Part shown: positions 36,434 through 47,896 of the stretch, in pieces
Position numbering within the stretch: position 1 is the first letter of the stretch
How the letters are laid out: the number at the start of each line of letters is the position of its first letter
Assembly (NCBI GenBank): GCA_016806645.1
Contig: JACSYO010000512.1
Span: forward strand, 297,501-361,500
Direction: 5' to 3'
DNA from: Ophiodon elongatus
Taxonomy: Eukaryota; Chordata; Actinopteri; Perciformes; Hexagrammidae
DNA length: 64,000 nt
Made by a program: the position numbers and the translations under genes
Notes under the pieces: generated by a model
Seen by the model: only the letters and a program-made list of their open reading frames with translations
Database searches by the model: none
Told to the model about the DNA's origin: nothing

Positions 36434-36615
36434 TTTTTTTTTGTTTTTGTTTTTAAGTGTCTAAAATAGGTTTTGCTGCTGCCCCGTACACAGCACCGAC
36501 ATTACTCCAGTCTGTTTCTCCAAACTGGGGGCGTGCCTATCGTCCATCTAATGTAGGTAATGCACTGAAACAACTGAAACGACCCCAATTCCAAACATCC
36601 GAACTATCCCTTTTT
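35948..36615. mobile_element. TIR element with ~30-bp inverted ends and an internal AT satellite
   Basis: The left end AAAGGGATGGTTTGGATGTT runs on as TTGAAGTGGGGTT. The right end, read in reverse complement, is AAAGGGATAGTTCGGATGTT then TGGAATTGGGGTC. Farther in, GGGGCAGCAGCAAAA near 36044 is mirrored by TTTTGCTGCTGCCCC near 36471, so the symmetry extends well into the element. An (AT)n tract at 36338-36432 sits near the middle of the right half. The end sequence is a common fish repeat motif, and another right end lies at 49464. Confidence 0.7.
36338..36432. repeat. (AT)n satellite tract
   Basis: A TATATA array with TATG and TATT interruptions, inside the TIR element at 35948-36615. Confidence 0.9.
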
Positions 36616-38076
36616 AGAGCTCCTCCTGCACTACATAGTGTATTTTAAACAGATATGGTTGCCTGGACAAGTTTGAGCTGTAAGCCGAGTTAACAAATGC
36701 TGGTTCACCCATGTTTGACCCTGTCTTGATGCCTTTTGGAAGAAAATAAAATTGAACACGATGTTGAAAAAAAAGAGAGAAAATGAAAACGAGAAGAACG
36801 AGGGAAAGAAGTTACAAGAAAAAGAAAGAGGGAGATAGAAAAGCTAGAGAAGTAAAGAAAGGGGAGGCCAGAGAAGGGGCAACTGGAAGAACTATGATAG
36901 AGAGGATGAGGGAAAAAAGAGGAGGTGGTCAGAAAAAAAAATGATTAAAAGAGAGGAGATAAGGATTTCAGGGGGAGAAAAAGCGATGGAGAGGAGGAAC
37001 AGGAGATGAGAGGAAAGATGAGGGAGTGGTAAAGGAAAAGCAAAGAGCCGGGGGAGAGAGAGAGGCAGCCAAGGGGAGATCTGTGGAGAATTATACATCA
37101 GCTCATGTGAGACTGACTCTCCGGGATGACAGAAGACTGACAGCCGAAATCAAAACCACTCCGCTCAGCCGGCTTTCCAGATCCTCCCATACTTTTCAAT
37201 CTCCCTCTCCTGTCTTTTCTGTTTCCTTCTCTCTTTCCCTCGCTCGTCCTCTCCCCCTCGGTGGTCTTTTTCTCTCCCCTCTCGTGACTCAACCCAACGA
37301 ACCATGCCCGGGCCACCTTTGCCTGTGCGTTCACGGTCAGGGCGTGGTCTCCGAAAGGGATCAGTCGTCCGCCAGAAGACCAGATGCATAGGTGGGAAGC
37401 TCTCAAAGACTCTCCCCGATCATGTGCTTGTTTTTCTATCTCCCCTGAATGCAGCCGAGGCACACCGACAAGAACTGGAGAACCTTCACTCGCTGTAATT
37501 AGAGCCGTGCCGGGCAATTTCGCACATCGGAGAGTCCAAATGGCACCGAGAGGGAGCTGTTAGAAAGTTTTGACAAATTCAACACCCAGAAGTCACGGAA
37601 TGTGATCTGGGTAAACCGAGTAATCCTCCTGACCTGTGCGTTATCTGGCGGGTGTGCGGAAGGTGAAGGGGTTCAGATACATTTGCCAAGTGTGCAGCTT
37701 TCTCCGGATGCGGCGCTCGCTCATTGCTCTTTTTGGAGAAAGTTTTGGAGTTAAGATTCCTTTCGAGTGGGTGTAAATGTTTGGATGGCCATCAGCACAC
37801 TTTTATTTGCATTAAGAGGGTCACATCTATCTCTCCATCAGCCTTCGTCTATATCTGGGAGCCCTTTTCTTTTGCAGCTAAACTTAGTACACATTAGTGC
37901 TGGGCAACAATGAATGATTCATTTCGACTGTGGTGTTCTGGAGTTTCGGTACACGGCTGTGTGCTGGTACATGCTGCACCCTTCGACAATAACAAAACCT
38001 TCACATTCTCCCTCCCACTTGACTTTTGCACTGATTATTACCATGCTAAGTGCCAGTGATCAAGAAGGCATTCAAA

Positions 38077-38084
38077 GCAATATT

Positions 38085-38118
<34 letters not shown>

Positions 38119-38248
38119 TACATATATATATACGTATATATATATGTATATATATATGTATATAAATATATATATATATACGTATATATATACGTATATA
38201 TATATGTATATAAATATATATATATATATATATACGTATATATATATG

Positions 38249-38284
<36 letters not shown>
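38077..38284. repeat. long complex (AT)n array with periodic ACGT, ATGT and AAAT steps
   Basis: About 200 bp of alternating TA, punctuated by TACGTA, TATGTATA and TATAAATA at roughly 20-40-bp intervals, giving a higher-order pattern. ORFs that read YIYIYI across it are artefacts. Confidence 0.9.
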
Positions 38285-38285
<1 letters not shown>

Positions 38286-39599
38286 CAGGAGTGGGGTACA
38301 TGAGCACATTTGTAATGTAGTGACAAAACCCACAGTTTCCCCCATTAGCAGCTTTTAGCTCCTTGTTTTGGTTTTACAGCCCTTACACTCAGTTGATTGA
38401 GTCTCATGGCTCTCATACGCCCCAGTTTCCAGCAGAAGCTGTTTTTGGCTAAATTGCTCTGAGGAACCTGGTTTATCATGATCTGTCAATGTTGTGTTTA
38501 CAGATTGTTCCGCTGCCCCCATTTGGTTTAAAAAAATATATATATACTGTTGCAGTTGCTTTGAACTATGGTACAAAATCATTTAACGTGACAAAGTGTG
38601 ACTTTTAGCAGTGTGGATGGTGACTGATTACTTTTTCCCCTTTTCACTGGCCACACTTACTGCCATGTTCCTCCAGGACTACCACAAACCTGTAGGCTAT
38701 GCTTACCTAGCATGCTTGTGTTACCAGCTCGCATACTACTACTACTGTTGACGTTAAGACTTCCTGTACCTGCCAAACTGCTACGAGTACATAGAAGAGT
38801 ACCAAAGAAACCGCTTGGAGGCTTTGGGCATTGGTGACATATTGATTTATAAAGAGATTCTTTGTATGATTCCATATTTAAAGACTGTCATAGCATCATA
38901 TGATGTTATAACTGAATATTTGGGAAGGATAACGAATCATGAATAACTTTATTTCAATTGGTATTTTGGCAGGCCGTGCACTCCTGTGGCCTAAAAGGTG
39001 CACTTTGACTAAGACTCAAACAAACAAACATACATTCAAGTCCTATCCATTTAGAGTTCGGCACTATGTACATACTGAAACATCCCAGCACAAGTGCAAA
39101 TCTTGTTATACATCTTTAAACCAACAGTTTTGCAACCCTATTTTGTGGCAGCTCTGAAGCGGAGGCCTGTTTTAGGCCTGTTATTTCAGAGCCAGTCCTT
39201 TTAAAGAAAGAAAAAAACATTTTGGGTGTTTTTGCCAAAAAAGGACCTCACATACAATGTTATTTCCCATTAGAGAAGCTTTGATGTACTTCAACTTCAT
39301 CCAAAGTGAAGAAACTTGGATGCCGGGTTCTCCCTACACTGCAACCAGCAGCACAACAACAAATGTCTCTGTACGGTCACAAAGTCAAAACAGCTGCCCG
39401 GCACTTTAAAACAGCCTGAACTGATGCAGAGGTCTTTTGCAATTCAGGGTGGACGAAAGTCTTCGCCAGCATCGATGTGCTGCAGCAGGAAGGTACAGGT
39501 CCTTTTGTCTTTATTGGACCAGATGCTAATCTCTCTCGTACCACTTCTAACTTCATCAGAAAACAATACAGAGTTAGTTCGTCAACTTGTACTCATATA

Positions 39600-39790
39600 G
39601 CAACTTTCAAAACCTAGGTCACAACGTGGGTCACAAGACTTTCACCCATGTGTTGAAATCTTTACTTTTGCTAAGTAAGATACGTACTTAACCGACATAC
39701 TTATTTTGCATAACAAATGTTCTTATTTGAACCCGAACAATGCTCTTTTTTTCCAAAGCATAACCAAGTCCTCTGGAGGTTTCTTTTTAA
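39600..39790. repeat. fragment sharing TAACAAATRYWCTTATTTGAACCC with R1-flanking DNA
   Basis: ATAACAAATGTTCTTATTTG, then AACCCGAACAATGCTCTTTT, resembles 9781-9825 (ATAACAAATACACTTATTTG, AACCCAAACCAGGATCTTTT). It is probably another degenerate copy from the region around repeat R1. Confidence 0.5.
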
Positions 39791-42700
39791 AAGAGACTGT
39801 ATGCATGTATTGAGCGGAAACTATGTTTCCTGTGGACACAGACGTTTATTTTGAAAAGACACGATACCTGTAACAAGCGGAAACTGACTCGCCACTCCTG
39901 AGTCCAAAACCGACACTAAATGCTAAATACCTAGAGCAGTACGATGCAGTTATCACACATATGGTCCAGAAGACCTGAGAATTTCCCACACTTGCTGACC
40001 GTATGTTAAAAAACTAGAACTTACTCGGCTAAAAATAGCTGCAAGGATCCTAAGGCAGACATGAAAGTGCATATTATATACATAAAAGGCCTTTTTACTC
40101 TCAAAGACTGCTCAAGCAGCATAACTAGAGTAGTTGTAAAATCAGCTTATTTTTTTTTTTATTTTTTACATCGCAATGTCATGCATTTCTCGCGGAGGAG
40201 AGTGGACAAAAATGGGGCTTTAGGCAACTAACAAGTGGAGTCTGATGAATTCATCCTCTGCTTCGGTTTTGCAGTGACGAATTGCACCTCCCGGGCACGC
40301 GGTGTGCCTGTGAGTTTGTTTTGAAGCAATTAATGGAGAGGCTGGAGTCTGTTTTTCCAATGAGTTCGTGACACAATATCTGTGCCATCCTTTACGGGGC
40401 CCAGAACGAGCGAGTGATTAGCCATGGAGCTGGCTGGAACATTTTGAAGAAATTACCCTCGCGTGTAGCTGAGGGGAGAGTAAAGACCCCGTGTAAGAAA
40501 GTAGCCCCCATTAGTTTAATGAGGATGGCTAAAGTCCACCATGGAAACTCGCATTGTCTTATTTAGAGTGCAACAGAATCGGTAAACTGGAAAAGCCCAG
40601 CATGACAGAAACAATCCACCGAGTGGAATATTCCTGTGCCGCAGTTCCTGCGAGTCTTGCCCAGTGCCAATGCAGATTTCCATGAAAACACTGCCATAAG
40701 CTCCATGGGAGTAACAGCTAGATACAAGAGCTGTAAGACTGCTTTATCTGATTGGAATACCCCTCACTATTTCTGCCACAGCTCTGTATCAACCAACAAG
40801 CTGATAACAACAAAGAGACATCAGCAGGTTATTTTCGCAGTAACGACTTCATCTGTACTCGAGACTGCGGCCGGTCCCGTTTGCGTCAGGAAGAAACGGT
40901 TGCTTTCAATGCGTCTGATCGTGATTAACTCTTTCCAAAAACTGTAAACTTTGATGTTGTACCAAAGCACAATTCCGATGCCCCGAATGATTGACTTCGT
41001 GGCCAGATAAGAACTTTGTTTGAACTGTGAGTCTTAAGTAAACACTATATCGAAGGCAATGCAGGCCCCAAAATGTTCTCTGAACCGCAGAAAGTCATGC
41101 CGGATACTTGAGCGTCCACCGTTTTTTTTTTCTTCTTCATCTTCTCTGTTTATCGCTCTGACAGCGCAGATTAGGGGACGGGACAAACATTTGTTTTCCC
41201 GGGCTGTGGAACACAGTGGTAATGGTGAACTCGTGCAAAGGGCGAGGGAGGGAACATTCCAAAATTTCCGAAAACGGAAACCGAAAGGTCACGTGTTGCT
41301 TGGAAAAAAAGAAAAAAATCTCCCCTACATTTCACCGTACATCAGCACAGAGGTTCCACTGACGGTACAATTTCCATTTCTTTACTCCCATGAGGGAGAA
41401 GTGTGAGTTTATTGGCGGTAAAGCTGGATTACCACCCTGGCAAAGTGGGTAACTGCCCCGGGGCCCTCAAATCTCCAGCGGCCACAAAAGCCCCAGGTTT
41501 AATACGCAATTTGTTTGTGGTAATGGTAATTAAGTTTGGATATCCAGGAATGTGTGCCACTTAAGCACACCATCAGCTGACATGATGAGGGCCTGTAGGT
41601 TGGTGATGATGAGGCCTCAAGAGAGTGGAAATCTGGATTCAAGAAGACACTGCGCTTCGACATTCGTTTGTGTTTAATGAAAATGACTGCAAAGTTAACC
41701 TGCATATATCTTTTATTACGGAAGAGGAATACTATACATAATGAGCAGTGAGGGAGACGTACAGATAGTAAACAGGCTTCCCAGCCCACTAATTGTGTCC
41801 GTGTAGCCAACTTGGTTAACCAAGCCACGCAGCGACATACTGAATAACGATACAATGAATATTATTATTTTCCAGCATGGTAGAATACAGTGACTAAAAA
41901 ACAGCCGCCCACTGTGGCTGAAAATTGAAAGCGATGAGGTTCAAATTTTGTCGGCCCGAAAACTAAAACAGCGTGCTAAACGAGACCAAAAAAGGTCAGC
42001 TGAGATGAGTAAAACCGCAGAGCGGTGGGAGATTTTCCAGTGGGTTGGTCACAATGAGGGATCCTATTCGAATTACATAACAGTTATGTGATTGACTCTA
42101 TACCTTTACCACATGATTTTCCAGAACATCTTCCTGTTTCTTTAATTCTACATGTGCTTTCAATGAGTTGGAAAATTGGTGAACTGTTTTCCAGGTTTTC
42201 CAGAATGTGTGGAAATCCTGCTCACACACTCAAATCTAGGCTTTCTATTCCAAAACACCTCCGAAGACAACATAAAAACAAGAACTGAAATTGGGGACAT
42301 TCGCTTACACCCAGCGGGAGGTCACGTCAGGACGCATTCAGGTTGATCCGGGGGTCATTCCACCACGCATGCTGTGCAGCACGGTGAACTTCAGTTCAGA
42401 TTTTGGACCGTTAAATATTCTATGTGTAACCAAAAGGGCAAACTAAATATATGTATAGGAGCCACACAGCCAACACTAAAGCCTGCTTTGATTCCCCGCC
42501 AGTGAAATACATCCAAACTTCTCCCTCTGTGTATTATTCAGTAATGTTCCAGAAATCTGCATCTCCGCAGCCGCACTGGGTAAAAATATCGCTTGCACTT
42601 TGGCACCATCAAGTATGATTTAGGATGCCCTCTGATCACGGCTTACGTCTTCATACGCTGTTGCGTCAGCAATCTATGAAATATATACTGTTCTCGTAGC

Positions 42701-43133
42701 AGTACGAGAGGGGAGGAAGAGGCAGTCATCATTTATCCGTCCCTATAGATACAAACGAATAAATAAATATAAATAAACCTTGGAAATACTGACTTAAATA
42801 AGTTGTGTTACCGTGCAAGTTCTTTTAAAGAACACAAACATCTCTGAAGAACATTACCGCTGCACCTATAGCTCATCTCCCTCTAACAGCACTAATAAAG
42901 CAGCGGCTCACCTGCTCACCTCTCCTCCCATCTGAATGTGCTGCATTGATTAAGGATGCTCACCGCTCCGACTAATACAGTTTATTCTCTCATTACGCTA
43001 CAACAAACTTTGGTACTCGCTGGGAGCTGCAACAGTCTCCATTATGGATTGGGTTCATTACTGCTAAAATAAACTGCCCCTTGTTTTGCCAGCTCCCATT
43101 CATATAGGTCCGTCTGTTATGGATGACTGAGCT

Positions 43134-43190
43134 ACACACACACACACACCCACATACACACACACACACACACGCGCGCACACGCACACG
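43134..43190. repeat. (CA)n imperfect microsatellite
   Basis: CA units with CCC, TA and CGCG interruptions over about 55 bp. Confidence 0.85.
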
Positions 43191-44242
43191 GCTGCTCATA
43201 TGATTTCCTCCTTTTAGTTAAAACCCGAGGGAAAACACATGAAGAAGCAAAGCACTGATTCCATATGGATTAAACTGTGCAAACAGATAAAAACCCTTTG
43301 AAAACACTTCAACACATCGTTGACTGTCACTCTGTCATATAGCTAATTTATCATAACCACTATGACTAATTGCAAGACTCCCTTTTCTGAAAGCAATTAC
43401 TGTAGTGCTATTAGATACCACTGCATTACATAAATTCAATATGGATTATTTTATGAAAATCGGTCTAATAAACAAACTAAACACTTTAAATGAATGCTTC
43501 ACTTCTGCATTACCATTATTACTGGTGACCGCCATCTTGTGGAGGCCTTTAGAACTACAGCTGAATTAGGCCTTTAACAATTGCAGTGATGTGTGAACCT
43601 GGGCCTGCATGTAAAGCAATGTAAAACACACCCGTTTCAGACTGACCACTGGTATTGTGGAGTTTGTTTATTGATTACTTTTGTATTAGAAGGTTCCCCG
43701 GAGTACAGGGTAGTGGGGCCTCGTTGCAAACTGTAGACCTGCAGAATGACGAGATCCCTCCCTCTTCACTTTTGGGCCGAGATTTTTTTTCCAGCCGGTT
43801 TAATGAACTCGATAAAACAAATTAGGCTCATGTTGCCACATGGTGCTGACAAATTGGCGGGTTTATGGTTTGAGCCAGCATGAATACTGAACACTTGCCA
43901 ACAGCTGCCCATGTACAGCGTGGCCAGCTGACTTACTCATCTCAAAGTGGTACGCATCCAAAAACAGCGGCGGCCCCATGTGCTGGTCCAGTGTCTACTG
44001 GAAACAAATGGGAGCAAAACTGGTGGAACTGAATGACGACAGTCCAAGGGAACGATGGTCACTGCACGCCACTGAGTCTAGAATGAATATATTTGACTTA
44101 TTTTTTAACACTAACCATTATCAAAACCGGCTTCATTGGTTGCCTGGCAACATTAGCCGATTTTTTTACTTTTCCAACTGTTGGTCCTCAATCCTCATCA
44201 ATGGCCAAAACTCTCGATGTGGGCAGCTCTGGGCCGACGTAC

Positions 44243-44394
44243 CTGTCTCAACTTTGGAGTGGTCGGTCCTCTCCGTCACCTTCTCCTGGCTTATGAGGTA
44301 ATCGACGATCCGCACGCCGATTGGCGGCTCGGTGTGGTTCCACTCCATGATGACCAATGAGCTGCTGGGCTCGTAGGTGTAGGACAGCTTCAGC
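44243..44394 (-). CDS. astn1: astrotactin-1, internal coding exon (first half of FNIII-like domain)
   Basis: The exon is 152 bp, with acceptor TTGCCAG and donor GTACGT. It starts with the last base of a split Met codon and ends with the first base of a split Glu codon. It encodes LKLSYTYEPSSSLVIMEWNH, then TEPPIGVRIVDYLISQEKVT, then ERTDHSKVET. The EPSS-LV--EW-H-EPPIGV-IVDYL pattern is the beta-strand A to C region of the astrotactin fibronectin type III-like domain, with the typical tryptophan of FNIII strand B or C. NHT is a possible N-glycosylation sequon. A run of conserved residues (EKVT-R-DHSKVET) matches the astrotactin family closely. Confidence 0.93.
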
Positions 44395-44878
44395 CTGGCA
44401 ACAGAGTGACAGAGATGGGGTCAGCGAGCCGGTCTCAGAACCGCGACCGGCGGCTAACATTGACCCGCAGAACTGCGACTCAGTGAAAAGACATTCACAA
44501 ACGCACCCGGCCAACAGAAACTACAGCTGATTATCCCCCTCCACCCCCCCAGATGGCTGACATGGCTTACTCTGGAGCGGTGATCTGCAGCTATGTAGCG
44601 TCGGGACCCATGTGTACAGAGGCTTTCCTGCCAAGCAATCAATGCAGCAGCTCATTTCATTGATTGGCACTCCCGGGTGAAATAAATCAATGGCCGCTTT
44701 AAATCGTGGACACATTTTAAGACCCCTCTCCCCAACCATTCAGCAATCCATTCATGGCTGTAACATTTGGCCGCAATAAAAATCGGTGTACACGTAGATC
44801 CTGATGGCACCTTGCTTGAGAGATGCCAGTAAAACGATGGATGGCATGTGTTTGGAGAACATAGTCATTTTTACTAAC
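44395..44878 (-). other. astn1: astn1 short intron (484 bp)
   Basis: Donor GTTAGT and acceptor TTGCCAG bound a 484-bp intron, the shortest in the window. No repeat or gene seen. Confidence 0.88.
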
Positions 44879-45012
44879 ATAGGGTGGGGAAGTGGGGCGC
44901 AGGTGGGCAGTCCGTCTGCACCGAAAGCACTGGAATCACATCGACACCAGTCATCGATGACGTCACCTTTCCCCGAACACCACAGCATGCTCATCATCGC
45001 CTCCTGTAGAGC
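44879..45012 (-). CDS. astn1: astrotactin-1, internal coding exon (WCRCD cysteine motif)
   Basis: The exon is 134 bp, with acceptor TTCGTAG and donor GTTAGT, starting in phase 0 and ending with two bases (AT) of a methionine codon. It encodes ALQEAMMSMLWCSGKGDVID, then DWCRCDSSAFGADGLPTCAP and LPHP. The LQEA-M-S-LWCSG, DWCRCDS-AFG-DGLPTCAPLP pattern is diagnostic of astrotactins as I recall them, and the closely spaced cysteines probably form disulfides at the entry to the FNIII domain. Joined to the previous exon the reading frame runs without interruption. The GTTAGT donor is usable but is not the strongest consensus. It was chosen because it restores the family residues (PMLKLS) across the junction. 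Confidence 0.92.
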
Positions 45013-45768
45013 CTACGAAGAGAGAGAGATAACAAACAGGCAAAAACAAACGTCAAACCTCAATTCAAAGCACGTCATATTGGAACAAGCAATATTCAAA
45101 TGTAAATACTGTGAGAAAAAAACTATGGATAAGCAAACTCCTCTCTTCCAACCCTCTGGTGGTCAAATGACCCCTTAATATCCGTGACATTCTAGCATTT
45201 CTATCAGGACAGCCTCTCTTTACCACCGTCAGGTATGGAAACTACAACTGGGCCAGCCCAGTGCATTTACTAACAAAGGTTATGTTTCCATGTTCCTCAA
45301 TCAAGCTCGAACAAATGTGTTTCCTCCCTCATTTCGGTATTTAAAAATCCAGATTGCTGATGGGGGGGCGGCATGGCTGGGAGGTGGACTCTGAACCCCA
45401 AGCCGCTCCTGATGAGCAGGTTGGCACCTCGCGCTGCAGCCTCTGCCATCAGTGGTGGGTGAATATTGGCATGTGTTGATTTAAAAAAAAAAAAAAAGAA
45501 AAGCGTTTTGATTGGTCGGTAGACTGGAAAAGCTCTCAATAAATATTGTCCATTTACCATTTATATCTATGTTTACCAGCTCGCAGTTTCTCGTCCGGCC
45601 TGTCTTTGTTGGTGCATTGCCGCATATATTGGCAGGCCCGCAGATCAGTGGAATGGTGTTAAAACATTGGCGTTGGTATTGTGTTGTGCACACGACATAC
45701 CCCCCCAAAAAAAGAAGCAGCTCCGCAGGGCTACTAGAGGTCTAAACCTCCACGGGGTATCCTTCAGG

Positions 45769-45945
45769 CTATGTTTACACTGCAGGCAAAAGTGGCCCAA
45801 ATGTGATTTTTTGCGCACAATTGACACACAACAGTGTGAACAGCACACGTCACATGAAATCTGATCTTTGCAATTCTAATATGGGCCACTTTCATACGTG
45901 GTCCGAAATCAGATTCAGGTAATCTGACTTTTATGTCACTCGCCG
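45769..45945. repeat. fish interspersed repeat (TTTACACTGCAGGCAAAAGTGGCCC-type)
   Basis: The blocks TTTACACTGCAGGCAAAAGT, GGCCCAAATGTGATTTTTTG, GTGTGAACAGCACACGTCAC and TGATCTTTGCAATTCTAATA, plus GGGCCACTTTCATACGTGGT, match a frequent fish element with internal CAGATT symmetry. Non-coding. Confidence 0.55.
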
Positions 45946-46005
45946 GATGGAAATTTGTCCCAATTGCGAAGCCATTCACGTCCCGACCCCCATCACTCCT
46001 GCCAT

Positions 46006-46006
<1 letters not shown>

Positions 46007-46090
<84 letters not shown>
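46007..46090. repeat. (CA)n microsatellite, long
   Basis: About 82 bp of uninterrupted CA. On the transcribed strand of astn1 it reads (TG)n. Confidence 0.95.
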
Positions 46091-46091
<1 letters not shown>

Positions 46092-46389
46092 GCCTCCGTA
46101 CTGAAGGAGCAGCAATTGCTCCACAAAATACCATTATTAAGAAAATGGATCATGTACTCGAGAATTCCCTGGCTTCCACTGCACATCAACTTATATTAAT
46201 ATAAATGGTAAACGCTGACTTCATGTGGCCTCCATGTTCCGTGCAGCAGTGTTCTTCACTTCCCTGCATCATGTCCGGGAACCGGATAAGTGTTCCTACA
46301 TGGGTTTGAGAAAATTCTCCTCCTCTATATAGCTGCTATATATTCAGACCATTCAAACCATTTACTACTGCCTCCAAACAGCTCTCAAC

Positions 46390-46625
46390 ATGGGGACGGC
46401 TGAGCCACGGTGCTAACAGTACAAACTGCGGAAAAACTGCTCTCAGAGCGAACAAAGATGGTCACAATTGGTATACAAAGTCCTGGGTTGTGGTCAAAAA
46501 ACGTGTTTCGTGAGGTTGCAGTGACATTTGAGCACCAAATTCTTATCAATTCATCTTTGAGTCCGAGTGGACGTCCAAATTTGGAAATATATTCCCTCAA
46601 TGCGTTCCTGAGATATCAGATTCAC
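46390..46625. repeat. fish interspersed repeat (TTGAGTCCGAGTGGACGT...GAGATATCA type)
   Basis: The blocks CGTGAGGTTGCAGTGACATT, TTCATCTTTGAGTCCGAGTG, CCAAATTTGGAAATATATTC and CGTTCCTGAGATATCAGATT match the order of a very common teleost repeat. The overlapping ORF is not a gene. Confidence 0.55.
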
Positions 46626-47357
46626 CGCACTGTCGCCAGCGCGGAGGCATGAAAAAGCTCAGCTCATCAGAGATGGATATATATACCCCTTGTAATCACT
46701 CAATATATAATAGCAATACTTGGAAGTATCATTCAAAATGTTGCCTGTGCATCATGTCTGATAATAGCGAGCTCCAAACAGCCTTTGATGACAACAGCAG
46801 CTGTAAGCGTCTGCCCTGAGCTTCGGGATGAAGAGCCCGACTCCCCAAGGAGCGTGGACAGCACCGTATCGACCTTTCCCTCCTCCCGAGTAGAAGCTGT
46901 AATCACGTACAGTATCGATGCAGTCCAATAAGTCACAGCGGGGTACGGCAGATTGGGGCTAGACTCTCCAAAACTGTGGTCTTTTTCATAATGAGGTGGC
47001 GAGGTTTGTTTTTTTAGCCCATGACGGATCATCCTCGTACAGTCACAAAAGCATTTCGTGGCAGTACGCCAGGTAATAGACTGTCTGAGGTTGGACTTGC
47101 TGCGTTATTACCTGCAAGTTAAGGTGGCTTTGACAAGAAAATGGTGGAAAAGCTTACATTCGGGGATGTCGGACAATAAATGCTTCCATTGATCTTTGGC
47201 TGGAAAGCTAGAGTCCAGTTACAGGAGAGAAGATACAGCCACCAATCATGATGGTGTTCCGGAGAATGGCACGATGCATTCTGTGTGAATTTGCAGGTTG
47301 TTTTTTTTAGACATTAGACGGTCCCAGATGGTTCGAGGACAAACACGGCAAACACAC

Positions 47358-47635
47358 CTGGTAGGTCTCGTTGTTGGACACCAGCTCGTAGATGGGCACG
47401 GACTTGGTGATCTGCAGCAGGACGGGCTCGGACCGCTGCCGCCCCTGCACCACCCTGGGGCTCATGTGGCAGAGGTGGCAGGAGCGCGGGCACTGGCCCT
47501 GGCTGTTGCAGTCCATGCGGACGCCGGCCGCCATGCGCTTGGCGCCCGTGTCCAGCAGACTGGCGATGTACGCGGGGTAGGTCAGCGTCCTGGGCTCCTT
47601 GTCGCGCTCCTCCGACTCCTCCGAGGGCGAGTTAC
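47358..47635 (-). CDS. astn1: astrotactin-1, internal coding exon (post-MACPF cysteine segment), most upstream exon in window
   Basis: The exon is 278 bp, preceded by a pyrimidine-rich tract ending in CAG and followed by a GTGTGT donor. It opens with two bases of a split codon and then has 92 codons ending in phase 0. It begins with an acidic serine/glutamate stretch (NSPSEESEERDKEPR), then a conserved block around YPAYIASLLDTGAKRMAAGV. Next comes a cysteine-rich motif, CNSQGQCPRSCHLCH, and then EPVLLQITKSVPIYELVSNN. In astrotactins this segment links the MACPF domain to the fibronectin type III domain on the lumenal or extracellular side. NNET near the end is a possible N-glycosylation sequon. 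The family match is from memory of vertebrate ASTN1/ASTN2. The gene continues upstream outside the window, or in sequence I could not recognise. Confidence 0.9.
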
Positions 47636-47896
47636 CTGGCAGACGGGAAGAAGGTAAAAGACATCGATTAAATAATGTTTCCAGACAGGATTAGGAAGCG
47701 CTGCGCAAAAGACACAACAAAAATACAAAGCAATAATATATATATATATATATATGTATAAACCTAGAGAGATTTTGAGGTCAGATGGTCCTTGTAATGA
47801 TATTAGAAAGTAAGAAAAAGAAAACTGAGCTGAGAGAATTTTTTTTAACAACATGACAAATGACCATGATTTTTTTCCCTGTTTATGGGACTCGAG

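Larger units (their letters stand above)
20100..44242 (-). other. astn1: astn1 intron within the FNIII-coding region (24.1 kb)
   Basis: The flanking exons join in frame as GAG ACA G + AA ACC, so no exon is missing inside. Besides the repeats listed separately, the intron holds an inverted-repeat pair at 32906-33574, a LINE remnant at 33590-34265, TIR elements, AT satellites at 36338-36432 and 38077-38284, and long stretches of apparently unique DNA (for example 24900-28400, 30150-32150, 39800-43100). No nested gene was recognised. The longest open frame in the whole window (254 codons, minus strand, 33557-34321) is antisense to the LINE remnant. Confidence 0.85.
45013..47357 (-). other. astn1: astn1 intron (2.3 kb)
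   Basis: It lies between donor GTGTGT and acceptor TTCGTAG. It contains an A15-type run near 45482, a repeat at 45769-45945, a (CA)n array at 46007-46090 and another repeat at 46390-46625. No exon is needed, since the flanking exons join in phase 0. Confidence 0.85.

Noticed and set aside
38038..38358. Tyr-Ile repeat proteins (YIYIYI) on both strands
   Set aside because: They are translations of the (AT)n array and not genes. The same applies at 18471-18665 and 62479-62790.
46007..46090. CA array as a CRISPR-like or functional repeat
   Set aside because: It is a simple dinucleotide microsatellite without spacers, in a vertebrate intron.
47298..47657. 119-residue plus-strand ORF
   Set aside because: It is the antisense shadow of the GC-rich astn1 exon at 47358-47635.
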